Positions 37,201-48,300 of a stretch of DNA of 64,000 bases are shown piece after piece. Within the stretch, counting starts at the first letter, position 1; the number at the start of each line of letters is the position of its first letter. The position numbers and the translations under genes were made by a program. The notes under the pieces are model-generated. The model saw nothing but the letters and a program-made list of their open reading frames with translations, searched no databases and was not told the DNA's origin. The DNA is taken from the NCBI RefSeq assembly GCF_037042905.1, contig NC_087258.1, forward strand, positions 558,001 to 622,000, given 5' to 3'. The stretch comes from Lytechinus pictus (Eukaryota; Echinodermata; Echinoidea; Temnopleuroida; Toxopneustidae).

Positions 37201-40200
37201 GGTGCCATACAAATATTCCGTGGAGTCGGGAACCCAAGTTGTCATGGGGGCTTCGGAAGTAAAAGCCGTTGGGTGATTTATTTCATTAGTTGTAGAACTG
37301 CGTAACGGTAGATCGGTAGTATTTTTATATAAGTCTGTCACTTCAGCCAAGTCGGTGCTCATAAATGGGGATCCACTTGTTGAATGCGTAGAGAAGTGTG
37401 AAACATGTTCATCTTTTAATGTAGAAAGGATATTTGTCCTTAAAGATGATGAGGCTGTCGTTTGCGTAATTTCTGATGTAGAACCGGATCCATGTGTTGT
37501 TGTGAAACTGTTTGTTGGCCTGGTAGGTGTAGGAGACGAAGTAGATGTCTCATTGGTTGGAGTGTCCGTTGTGTAACCTGGAAGGGAACATACAGATCGT
37601 ATCAGGCTAACTGTACTAGTTACACATTATGTGTCTTGCAACCCGAAAACCAAATCAAGGACGTTTTACCATGTTTACAGTTAAAATGAAATCCATGTCA
37701 TTTTCACCAAATTTTACATAAAGTTACTTTAGAACCCAAATATTCCCAAAATGCAAAAAAAAAAAAATAATGATAATAAAATATGATACTAACAACATGG
37801 GTTCATGTGCTTGATATTTTGCTATCGTGCTCCGAATTTCACCGAATTGACAATTGTCGAGAATTACGCACTCAAAATAACTGGGCAGTTTTAGACCTCA
37901 CATGCTCACAACGCAGAGTTTAAACCTTAATTACTCTCTGGAAATCAACGTAAATGTCATCAAATTTTACACTTTAGTTCAAGATTGTATACAAAAGACG
38001 GCGAATTAATTTATGTTGATATTCATTTGCTCCTTTAAGGTGATTGAATGCAAAAAAATTTAGTAAAAGCTTTAGAGAATAAGGGGGGAAACACACTTTG
38101 ACATTCGGAGTTCACTCGAGCATGAGATCTGCACACTGTGCAATCTCAGATAAACTTCCAATAGTCCGCAAAAATGGTGTCAAAGTCAAACTCTCGTATG
38201 TCTTGCCCTTTTTCAGCTTTTAAACTTAACAATCTTACAGTAGATATAGATAAGAATTAGTCTTTAAGATAAGCTAATTTTTTATTATTATTTTTTACTT
38301 TTTTGCCTATTTAAAGTGACTTATTTTTGGTTTTGGGGTGGCTAGTCACAAATATAAACCGTTGTCAAGCAAATGTGTAGAATAGCTCCAATTTCCTACA
38401 GGTTTTGGACCCCAAAAAGGGTCATAGTAGGTTCTTAATCTAGTAGAGCGAATATCATTATGACAGGTTATTATACACGATTAGAGTGACTATCATGATA
38501 TCCATGTGGTGTCATAACAGAGCAAGGGGTCTAATCTGAAGACTACTTTTGCCCAAAAGACAATGTTACGTTCATGACTCACCTGTACAGTAAGGTTCTA
38601 GTGAGGGTTCCCAAACTCCATTGATACATGTTGCCTGATCGGGGCCAACAAGAGTCCCGTCTACGTACCCTTCCGCACATTCGTATACGACAATGTCATT
38701 GTGATCGTAGGATTCTTGGGTCGAAGAGTATGACTCACCTATCGGATATTGAATCGTGTTCGAGGGGAGACTGAGGGCTGTACATCCATCTGATATGAAT
38801 TGATTACGAAATATTAAGAAAAAAAAAATGAGTCAGAGGGATCCATCGAAAAAGAAAGAGAGATTGGGGAGCGGGAGGATGAGAGTAAAGATTATCAGGC
38901 AAGAATAACAAGTCTGAACTTCATTAGATGAAAAGCATCCTCTAAATAATTCTTATTAAAAGAAAATCATGACTGATTCATGTTAACAGCCATCAAAGTT
39001 AAAACCAGTGATAAATCTTTTACTACTTTTCACAAACCCATTTGGGCACGGGGGAGTGGTACATGTATGCAATTGCCTCTCAAATAGTGCCGAAATCTCA
39101 TGACGCTATCTTCGTACACGGCTTTTTATGTTTCCCTGGATCTAAAAGAACCGGGTTCCAATTGCCTTTATATGAATAGGAATAACGTTACCATTTCTAA
39201 TATAAATTATTATCAATTTTTTAACCAAAACTCAGTAAAGTTTAAATGTTAACTGTAAGAGTATTAATGGTGTCATATTATCGACGAAACCGACACCGAT
39301 ATGACCAATGAAAATTGGTCCGTTGTGTCGGTATGACAGTAACATAAAATGTTATCTTACCGTAGCAAAAGAAGGAAGATGGATCGGGGTCCCATCCTTT
39401 TTGAGGATAGCAATAGCTGTAGTCGGACCCGCTAGGAGAATACATCTCATCACATGTGAGTTGAATATAGGACCAGTCACTGTACGTATTCTGTTCAGGT
39501 GACACAATGACACGGGTCTCATCTGACAAAATGGGGGCTTCACATTCTAGAAGAAATGTAAAATTATTAAAGGATAGTGCAAAAAAATATTTTTGTTCTG
39601 AAAGTCTAAATCGATAACGCAGAAAACAGCCCCTAGAAAAAAATAAACGTTTAGGCATATAGTCCCCCCCCCCCTCCGGCACAGTAGCATGTAGGCCTAT
39701 TAGTAAGTTTTTTTTTTATCTCAAGATGAATATCTCCCAAGCTACAACCGAAATTAATGATAGGACTTTTCTTTCATTTTTCTTAAACGTTTCTATATAA
39801 TAAAAGAATATCTAAAATATCTTTGTTATTGCTCCAATAGTTAGTTATGTTCCTTTTAAATTGACAAAAATGTTATTCCTAAAGTTAAATTCCATACTTT
39901 GTTTTCTCTCGATTATCTAGGCATTACAATTATAAATCAAGAACGTATCATGTGCCCTCAATCTAGTAAGATGTCTCTTTACAACATGTTCAATTCCAGG
40001 AGATTGTTTGCAGATTATACCAGCGAAATGCCCCAAAATACCGTATTATGAAAAAATAAGTGTTTAAACACGCTGAACTACTCATCAAAATTTTATTAAA
40101 CACTAATATATTTTAGATGACGAAGTTGAAGCTCGTGAGGAATTGTCAATCCCTTTTCATTTCATCGATCCCAGATATGTGAATAACATTTTAGCATGTG

Positions 40201-40658
40201 CCTAATATTGTGGATATTACTTTTATTTGACGGCTAATACAATATAAAATAAAATAATGCAATCATATGTTCTACATGATCTATGTATCTGTTTTTTTTT
40301 CTAGTGACTATTTCCATTATCCCAATAAACTGTGTTCTCGCCTGTAACCTCAAATGCTTATTTTTTTTTATTGTGAAACATGTTTATTGATAAGCCACTC
40401 AATTGATTAGAGTAAACTTTATTACATTGTCTTGTGTCAACTTTTCAACTTTTTTACCAGCAATGTCTGATATCATTACCGAAAGATTGGAGTTAAATGA
40501 TAAATACGCCATAAACTCTTTCAAAATATAACTGATGATTGTAAAAAAAAAGACGGGGACATTTACGTTAATAACTTACCTCCTTTAGATTGCTGAATAA
40601 ATATAACTGCAAAAATAAAGTCAATTATAAACGAGCGAAATAATTTATTGCTCTTCAT
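30928..40658 (-). CDS. Gene B: CCP-mucin-SEA transmembrane protein with acidic tail (10 coding exons)
   Basis: Exons in coding order: 40658-40580, 39546-39361, 38789-38583, 37577-35583, 35113-34928, 34340-34213, 33201-32976, 32497-32429, 31925-31744, 31248-30928; all in phase, 1192 aa. Domains: signal peptide 1-26, CCP1 27-88, CCP2 89-157, mucin 158-884 over two exons, SEA 885-1002, stalk 1003-1025, membrane segment about 1031-1053, tail 1054-1192. It is a paralogue of gene A by domain order, exon phases and the 128-nt SEA exon, but lacks both EGF exons. Its CCPs are closer to gene C than to gene A. The tail carries an acidic run and FPPPP, suggesting a link to actin through EVH1 proteins. 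Predicted location is the plasma membrane. Ligand unknown. Confidence 0.85.
31744..31925 (-). CDS. Gene B exon 9: transmembrane segment
   Basis: 182 nt, phase 1 to 0. NKWQIVAYSMIGAVAF, then FLLLVVILLVCC, then GERILRSCR. The juxtamembrane Cys-Cys is a candidate palmitoylation site. Type I topology is implied by the following basic residues. Confidence 0.8.
32429..32497 (-). CDS. Gene B exon 8: short Thr/Pro stalk
   Basis: 23 codons, phase 1-1: EISALTTIIPISTQPTEV and onward. Matches by position, phase and composition the 21-codon exon of gene D at 53502-53564 (EIITATTPTTSEE). It replaces the membrane-proximal EGF in gene B. Confidence 0.7.
32976..33201 (-). CDS. Gene B exon 7: SEA domain, second half
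   Basis: 226 nt, phase 0 to 1. Contains VHNFTSGSIIAWFYTEF, with GSII at the SEA autoproteolysis position, and Cys in YTGC that could pair with QIC of the first half. Several NxS/T sequons are present. Confidence 0.8.
34213..34340 (-). CDS. Gene B exon 6: SEA domain, first half
   Basis: 128 nt, phase 1 to 0, same size and register as in genes A and D. Encodes GSLSFLMVYEILEIDGNE and ends EAQICNL. Confidence 0.8.
34424..34735 (-). mobile_element. LINE reverse-transcriptase C-terminal fragment with 3' tail
   Basis: The reverse strand encodes ARAFSASAPSLWNNLPLKLR and then a TFKSKLKSCIL ending, the well-known tail of CR1/L2/Rex-type reverse transcriptases. It is followed by GGCGCTATATAAATGCC-like 3' sequence and an (ATT)n end at 34424-34444. 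It is 5'-truncated and lies in the gene B intron between mucin and SEA. Confidence 0.75.
34928..35113 (-). CDS. Gene B exon 5: second, short mucin-like exon
   Basis: 62 codons, phase 1-1. TTIKSTESKKTEPSKRTTQ resembles the end of the preceding exon (TTAKPTEPKETESPKTTKQ), so this looks like a duplicated copy of the last part of the big mucin exon. Rich in Lys as well as Ser/Thr. Confidence 0.75.
35583..37577 (-). CDS. Gene B exon 4: large mucin-like domain
   Basis: 665 codons in one exon, phase 1-1, Thr/Ser-dominated and essentially Cys-free. Loose degenerate repeats are visible, such as FTTEL/YTTEI and TSEITTLLPEST-type segments, without strict periodicity. It ends ITATG at a GTAGGC donor. 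Reading through would add a long hydrophobic non-homologous tail, so splicing is preferred. Confidence 0.85.
37678..38210 (-). mobile_element. Partial relative of the TTAA-flanked element
   Basis: TTAAAATGAAATCCATGTCA and TTTTCACCAAATTTTACA match, inverted, the right part of the element at 60179-61112. GTTCATGTGCTTGAT also has a counterpart there. Intronic in gene B; the far end is undefined. Confidence 0.45.
38583..38789 (-). CDS. Gene B exon 3: CCP/sushi domain 2
   Basis: 69 codons, phase 1-1, from DGCTALS to VWEPSLEPYCT. The stretch SYDHNDIVVYECAEGY closely matches gene C CCP2 (VYNHEDVIQYACAEG), indicating a recent common source for these two exons. Confidence 0.85.
39361..39546 (-). CDS. 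Gene B exon 2: CCP/sushi domain 1
   Basis: 62 codons, phase 1-1, from ECEAPIL to KGWDPDPSSFFCY. Shares SYIQLTC and SYCY spacing with the first CCP of gene C (SKITFSC, YSYCMEGG). Four Cys and the Trp are present. Confidence 0.85.
40580..40658 (-). CDS. Gene B exon 1: signal peptide
   Basis: 26 codons plus one base, phase 1, with GTAAGTT donor. MKSNKLFRSF is followed by the hydrophobic run IIDFIFAVIFI and then QQSKG. Basic residues before a hydrophobic core fit a secretory leader. Confidence 0.8.
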
Positions 40659-42174
40659 AACTGTTGCAATAAATGGCCGTTCAACTTGAGGAGTCCAAAG
40701 CGCCAACCACAAAGCGATCCAAATAAATCGTCAAATCCTGTCTTGAATTCTGGTATCAACTGGACAATTAAACCGATATTAACCAGGACGATTCCTAAAC
40801 TAGGTTAGAGATATGATGATTCTGAACAAACATGCCAATCGCCAAGTACTATTTTTACTTTTGTTACCAGAATGCCATTACCAAGAGAGTGTGAGCATAG
40901 AAGTAAGGGGTCGAATGATGCGTTTATGAAGTCAATGAAATATTTTGAACGGAACGATGATAGGAGAGATAGAAGTACAAAATGACAACATGATAGCCTT
41001 GAGCCCATGACACACTGGAAAGATCGATATCAATAGGGAAAAGGGGGTCGTTTAGAAATGACTCGTGTATGGTTATGATAGGATGAAAAGAAGCGAGTAC
41101 TCTTTGGTTGAGTCCTGTTTAGTGTTGTGCTTTAGACTGGTTCATACCCTTGGTTCCAGAACCATGATCAATTCAATTCCCAGCACATCACATCAGTCTG
41201 CACCGCTATCCCAATATCTTAATTTGGACATGTTGGATACAGTATTCGTAATATTGAATACTTATTAAATCAGACACAATAAGCTAGTTATAACTAGCAA
41301 GAGTGAAATTACATTTTTTAACATCAACAGATATTACCAGTTTGCATGATTTGTATACACTGAATAGTTTGGTTACTGATCATGATTTCCATTTAACCGG
41401 TATACCTTTTTTTTGCATTTTGTTTTAATTACTTTTCAGCTAAAACCATACGGTTTTTTTGCAAGTGCCTTGACCATAGATATGGCGATTGGGTATTGGT
41501 GGTATAGTGTGACTGGCGTCTCTGAATCACCTCGCTAATCAGGAGTGCCAATCAGCGACACACCTTGAGAAGTATTCAAGAAATCTGTTATGTCAATATA
41601 TCATTTGTAATCGATCAAACTCATATTCCTACAGTTCTAAAACACCAATAAGTAAACATTTCCACACCTCTCTGTAACGACTATATTGCATTTGACAAGT
41701 ATCAATACAAGGCAAATATATAATTCAAAACACCTTCGTGTAGTGCCCACTCATTCTGTTGCTTTTTAGAGAAAAATGAAGTAGCATCACTCTGTTTCCG
41801 GTATTTCACGGTGAATTGATCAGTACATGACAGCTTTCTGAAGAGTCGTAGACTGAATCGAATATTCCATTCTATTCAATTCAATTTGCATTTATTTCAT
41901 TCTCGATAAAAACAATTATAAAGCAAGGTATGAGAAACAATATATTTACAAGCAAGAGTAAAAAATGAAAATGAAATGGGGAACTGCATAAATAAAGCCA
42001 AGTGGCCTTATGTAAGCGCAGTTCCCTAAACATTGATAACATGACGTGGTATAGAGGAACAATAAGATAAATAATTAAACATGATATATAAACAACAAAC
42101 AAAAACACAAACAGAAAAACAACATAAAAAGGCATCAATCTACAAGAAAGAAATAACTTTACATATTTAAGATA
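40659..42174. other. Intergenic stretch upstream of gene B
   Basis: Nothing recognisable as an exon or repeat family. It would contain the gene B promoter; no clear TATA assignment is made. Confidence 0.4.
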
Positions 42175-42350
42175 TAGGAAGGCTCGATAGCTCAGTCGGT
42201 AGAGCTAGGGATTCGTATTCCCACTTGGTGCGCTAGTGCCCTTTGGTAAGGCATTAATCCTCAGTACCAGGTCCTTCGGAGAAGATCTTAAGCCGTCGGT
42301 CCTCTGGTTGCTTGCTTACAAGCATTCATGCTTCCTTAGCAATCAGGTAA
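42175..42350 (+). mobile_element. tRNA-derived SINE, internally deleted
   Basis: GGCTCGATAGCTCAGTCGGT is a tRNA A-box region. The expected B box is missing, and the sequence runs on into CTTGGTGCGCTAGTGCCC and GCCGTCGGTCCTCTGGTTGC. It cannot fold as a tRNA, so it is a SINE rather than a tRNA gene. Confidence 0.65.
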
Positions 42351-43995
42351 AAAATCATGACCTAACAGACCTGCTTTCAATTACATCTCTAGGGGGAGTT
42401 CCAAATTACAGGGAAATTATGTCGTACACATTTCATTACTCTTAATGAGTAATTATTTCATTTCACGTGAAGCTTTTTTTCTCAAGTTTGGTTTTTATCA
42501 TATTTACATTTATTGTCCCCTCGTTTTTAAAAAATCATTTTAGGGCTACCATTGGCACGTAACTGGGACAGATATCTCGAACCTATTAGACATTAAGATC
42601 AAATCTTAGGTTCGACTGTCGTTGCAGCAACTTACACATTCCACTGGTTATAGTTAGTTATTCCGCAAATATACAGTATAAGGTTTGCATTTTTTTTTTC
42701 TTATTATGTTTTTTTTCATCATATTTAACCATATTTAATTTTCGGTCTATTAAACCCTATTCAATTGTCTGATATTCTTTGTAGGGTCCATTGTCTGAGT
42801 AACAAACATTCGGGATACCTCATCCTATTCTCTGTCCGGAATAATCTACAAATAGCCGTATCAATGAACTTTTTCTTTTCTTGTTTAGACTAACGAACAT
42901 ATATATATATATATTCGTATACTCTGTGCAATTTGCAAGTATCGGAACAACGAACCTTTGGAATAACGAGTGCCATTCATTTCTTTTACCAGACTTGCCG
43001 ACCCAAACTCTGAACACATCGCAGATTTCAGTAAATCCAATACAAGTTACAATTTCATTGTCAGCTAGCAATACCCCCTCTAATATGCCTCAATTGAGCA
43101 TTGTGTGTATAGTATCATATGCGTAATGGAAGTTTTAAATAACATTCATCTTCAATAATTATGTAGCCCTTAAAGGACGTACGATTGTAGTAGCATTTCA
43201 ATTATGATAACTGCCGTGGTAACAGGTCTCAACCACGAACCAAGAACAAAATGTTTCTATGGTAAATTTACCATATTTGTAAATCTTTACGAAATTGGAC
43301 CAGTTATTGGCGCACAATTATCCACAATCTTCTCAATTTCGTATACATCCAAAATACGAGCGATTTGGACCTGTTTGATATTGATGGGAATTACAACAAT
43401 GTTTTTTAAACATGTTAAACAAAATCTTAGTACCATCTCATCTATCTTTTATTCGTTCTCCACTTTTTCTCTGTTACTCTCATATTCACTCTATATATAT
43501 CTCTCTCTTTCACACCTACCTAAACACACACGTACACCCCACACACATATTCTCCATGCTTTGTTTGTACCCTTGTTACCCCACCATACCTCTTTCCTCA
43601 CCAATATACCCCCTCTCCCCTTCTTTACACGATTTGCTATATCGCTATTTATCGTTCCTTGATCTATTTCACCCATCATTTTTTATTCATCTATATACTC
43701 ATTTCCGATCCAGTTATGTATAAAATTAATGTATATCACCTCCATAACATACAGGTAAGTATGCATTACGCTGCACGCTTATTACTCAATAAAACGTCCT
43801 TGAATCGAAAAAAACAACAAAGAAATCATAACATGTTCTAACTGCAATGCAAGTTATTCAAATTTCATTTTTTTATTACCAAATATTAAACAGTACTATC
43901 TCATACAACAAGGAAAATAAGTGATATATCAAACTTCGATGCACTATATCATTATTGTAGTTGAACTTTGGGAATGCTTCCTCGTCGTGAAATTA
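42351..43995. other. Gene-free stretch
   Basis: An (AT)n run near 42900 and a pyrimidine-rich tract 43430-43700. Apparent frames have no recognisable domain. Confidence 0.45.
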
Positions 43996-44299
43996 CTAGA
44001 GAGTTTTCGCATTTACTACGGAGCCGCTCTCTAAAACGCACCAGTTCCTTTGAAAATGCAAGTCAGATCACATTGGAGAGCTGGGAAACTTTTATTGAAA
44101 GTTGGCGGACCGGCGTTATCAGAAGGTTTGCACCGAACAAACAATTTCAAATATATCGTTGTCAGGAGTCAAGACACTACGCTGCTGTTCCCGGTCAACC
44201 AACTTTCGATAAAATCCTCTCCATTGTGATTTGACTTATTTCCAAATGAATTGATGCGTTGTAGAGAGCGGCTCCGTAGTAAATGCGAAAACTCTCTAC
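43996..44299. mobile_element. 0.3-kb foldback element
   Basis: TAGAGAGTTTTCGCATTTAC starts the element and its inverse ends it. Arms of about 130 bp keep CTACGGAGCCGCTCTCTA exactly and diverge inward. Both arms read in the same way as REFSHLLRSRSL on opposite strands. Confidence 0.7.
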
Positions 44300-45108
44300 T
44301 CTCAGTAATGAACACAATGTGTGATATCATCACAGAATAATATATGATATAAGGGATTGGGAGGGAGTGTAGCGACTGAGCAAGAATCAATCTTTAGCAA
44401 TCAGCATACGTGGTGTATGAAACATGACTTTTATGTACGACATTTAAGTGATTAGGTAAGAATGCATTGTGTGAAGTTACAATCTGTATACAGCGAGAGA
44501 GAGAGAGAGAGGAGGGGGGGGGGGAGATGGAGTAACTAGTGAGTAAGAAAAGGTCGGAGATGGGAATAATGCAATATCGGTTACCTTATAACAATATAAT
44601 ACATTGTGTGACAGCAATTGCCTTGGATTGCTTTTCTTGTCAATGATTGAATATGCAATAGTCTACTGATACATGTGTCAAAAGTATATGTAAATGCATG
44701 AATTATTGACAATAAAAATGAGTTACAACAATATCAAGTCAATAATTGAAGCATACTCTAAATGCAAAAGAGCTGATCTAGTCCCGAATCACACTCCTCT
44801 CATAGCATGCATAGTGAGACTGGGTTTGGACTGGGATTGGCATCTTTTGAGAGTGCATGATAGCCCCTTTGGGAGTGAAAATTACTAAACATACACTGTT
44901 CACTCTAACTAGGAGCAGCTATAATGCACTATCAAAAGATGAGTGGCCCTTCGTCTCACCAGATTAGCCCTTCTGCGTTTAGATAAGTTTCAAGTAGCAA
45001 GGCTGTGTTTCCAATATATAATATCGTCCAGAATTTTTACTTTTGACAAAGTAGAAAGCTATTGTGAACCTTTCCCAAATATTGTTAGAATACATCAACG
45101 TGACGCAA
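44300..45108. other. Gene-free stretch downstream of gene C
   Basis: A GA microsatellite plus G-run at about 44493-44525; otherwise nothing. It probably includes the gene C 3' UTR, but the poly(A) site is not assigned. Confidence 0.4.
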
Positions 45109-45311
45109 CTAGGTGCACACAACCTTCCGATCGGGTAGCCATTTTCCTTTAACACATCTCTGCGTGGTTGGTCCAACCAATACCTTTCCAGTAGGACAAG
45201 AGTTACTAATGACGGCATTGAATCGGGAAATCTTCGCATCTCCTTCAACGCTCGTCTTCCGTAGAGGGCGTGACTCGACCAATGCGTCGTGGGCTGGGAG
45301 ATGGCAGTTCT
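45109..45311 (-). CDS. Gene C exon 5: divergent CCP domain 4 and stop
   Basis: 67 codons including TAG. Begins ENCHLPAHDALV and ends GPTTQRCVKGKWLPDRKVVC plus T. The second Cys sits in NSCPTGKVLVG. The stop falls where paralogues have a phase-1 donor, so a truncated end is possible. Confidence 0.7.
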
Positions 45312-48300
45312 CTGTAATATGAAATATATAGATGTGGAATACATTGGACATTTCATTTCCTGCATCCAAAAAGTACACCCAGTTGTGTTCCTGGAAAGGT
45401 GCCCCCTTCCCGACACCATCTTGATTTCTTATTTTTTGGTTTGCTTAACAAAAAAAAAACTGTTATGCCATCGACCCTTTCCCCTGACGACATTTCCGTA
45501 AGTACGTCAGAAAGGGGACCTCTATGCCTCATTTTCATTATTTAGTGTTGTATTTCGCCTTACATAATAACTTTTTTTGAAAATCTGATATCTAAGAATA
45601 AGCTACTAGAATAAAGGAATTTGCAAAGTTTTAATTAATCTAGCAAGGATAAATTATGAAAAGTTTTCATTTACTGTTTATAGATGAATGGTAAATTATC
45701 TCATAGAACAAAATGTCCTGTGAAAGATCTTATGCAGTAAGATATTTGTATTGTTAAAAGTATAAAATTCTGTTCCATGCATTTCTTGCTTCCCTTTCTC
45801 CTATTAAATGGTGAAATCCAAGTTCTTATGCATAAATCGGGACGAAGGAAAATGTTTTGATTTTTGTACAAATCTTCGTAATCATGTTCATGTACAAGTA
45901 CTAGTTTTAAAAGGAGGGGTGTTCGAAGGGCTATCATTATAAGAGGTTACATCACCGCACGTGTACGTTGCAATACAAGTGATTGAAGTCTAATTTAATA
46001 TTCACAAAGGAGCAATCACATATTGATATAATAGTCACAACTTACAAAATTAAAAACAAATTAACTAATGATGTACATTTCATACTATTTAATTTTCAAC
46101 AAAAAAAACATAGAAATGTTTCACGTATTCCTGTTCCTCCCTATTCACCCAATCATATATTCCAAATCTTACCACGGCACATCATCTTTGTAGGGTCTGG
46201 TATCCACTCGCCGTTCTCTTTACAATAGGTAACGTTTGTTCCTACAGCAGTATACCTGACGTCATCAGAACATGATAAAATCACTTCGTCGTTGGTGGCG
46301 TAGGTCTGCCGATTTGGAGAAAGTTTGATGACCTTTGGATCCGATACAAGAGGAGGTGTACAGTCTGGTTGGGTCATGTGATTAGGAAATAATGTGAGAA
46401 AATATATTACTTTTAATTTGAATATTTTTGTAGAAAGTGCGGTAAACAGAGCTCACTAATATTGACCTGACTCAAATCTTTTTAATCATGATGCAATGAT
46501 GATGATGATAATATTATTATTATTAAAAATAATAACATTTATAATAATGATTACTAGCATGATAATAATTATGATACTTAGGAAATCATAATATCAATAA
46601 AATACTACTACTACTACACATATACTGTACTACTAGTATTAGGCCTAATATTAATAATAATAAAATATCATGTTTTGCAAGTAAAAAAAAATCGCGATTT
46701 ACAATGTTTTATACTTGAAATCATCGTAGTAAAATAATCAGTAATTTAAAGTTGGTCTTAGCACGATGTATAGTAATTGTGACAGAAAAATTGAAAGCGA
46801 TATACACCGTTAAAATGGAAATACAAACCACCTACGATTGCATGAAGGCATTGCTGCAGGTACCCATAATCCATTTTCACACGTTGCTTCATTTGGTCCC
46901 ACGAGGTTAGCACTGATTCCCTCCGCGCATGCGTACTGAATTACATCCTCATGATTATACACAGATTGTGTTGATTCCGAGTCATGACCAAACGGAAAAT
47001 GCACGACATTTGGTCCTACGTCAGGTTCAGCACAATTGGCTTTATTTTGGAAGAAAAATAAATACAAATAAAACTGAATAATTAGAGGGTAGGGGTTTAT
47101 TGAAGGCACTTCCTTTTGCGCGTTCATAGGGTATATTTGGTGACCTAAGAAAGCACTGCTGGGAGTACATCTAATGCTGAATACAAGGGTTATGAAATGG
47201 TGACATTCTTTGACACGATGGCAGATGGATATGTAACAAGGCTTCCATTGCCTCCCCCCCCCCAAAAAAAAAAAAAAAAATCTTCTCTGGATAATGCACA
47301 ATACGTTTTACATATCCTAATCGTAGGCCCATGAATTTGAAACATCACTTCTTTATGACCTCTGTATTGTAGCACACCTCTATTAATAATTATTATTATA
47401 TTAGGCCTATGAATTACTATATGTACACTCGCTAGGGGGAGGTACACATGAAATCATTTAAAAAAATCCAACAAACAAGAAATAATCTCAGAAAATAAAG
47501 AGGCAGAACATTATAAAACATATTTGAAACATATGAAGAACTGTCTCCAAGACTGACAAAATATGGGCTAAGGGTTGATGGAAAAACCAGTCGAATTGTT
47601 CTACCCATTAAAAATATGTTCTGGGCTGAGAATATTTATACATGTACCTAAATAAAATTAGTAAAATTCACAGGGCAAAATGCTGAAAATCTAAGAAAAA
47701 TCGGATAACAAATAACGTCATTGAATTCTAAAGATTTGCATTATTCCGGTGAAACAGTTCTAGACATGTCTTCATAAATATTCATTACGTGGGCTGATGA
47801 TGTCACATTCCCACTTTCCTTTTGTCTATGTTATAACATGAAATAATAATTGTTTCATTTTCATAAAATAATGTGTAAATGATGTGTCTCCATTATTATG
47901 ATATAAGTTGCAGCAAGAAATAATTAACATGACTAATGCACTTAATCAGTTATCAATCCAATTATTGAAGTTCTATGTAGAAAATTTTTAATAAACCTAT
48001 CGAATTTCATATGTAGAAATACAAAACAACAAGTTCGTTATCCGATTTTCATCAAATTTTTAGCATTTTTTCCTTGTGAATTTTACTCTATTTTTTTTAA
48101 ATATAAATGTATTCAGCCCGGAGCATCCTTTTATGGCACTCCTAGTGTTTGATTTAGATTTTGCAGGGTTTAACAAAACTTCATTCATTGGCGTGATCAT
48201 ATCATCTATAATCGACATGTACTTTCCTTACCCATACATATGGCATTATCTGGACTTGGGTCCCATACACCACCTTCCATACAGTACGAGTATTGACTTC

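Noticed and set aside
42181-42225. tRNA gene suggested by GATAGCTCAGTCGGTAGAGC
   Set aside because: Anticodon arm and T-loop do not follow; the sequence continues as a SINE body.
43204-43723. Plus-strand frames of 152 and 103 codons
   Set aside because: They lie in a pyrimidine-rich low-complexity tract with no domain, no splice context and no paralogue.
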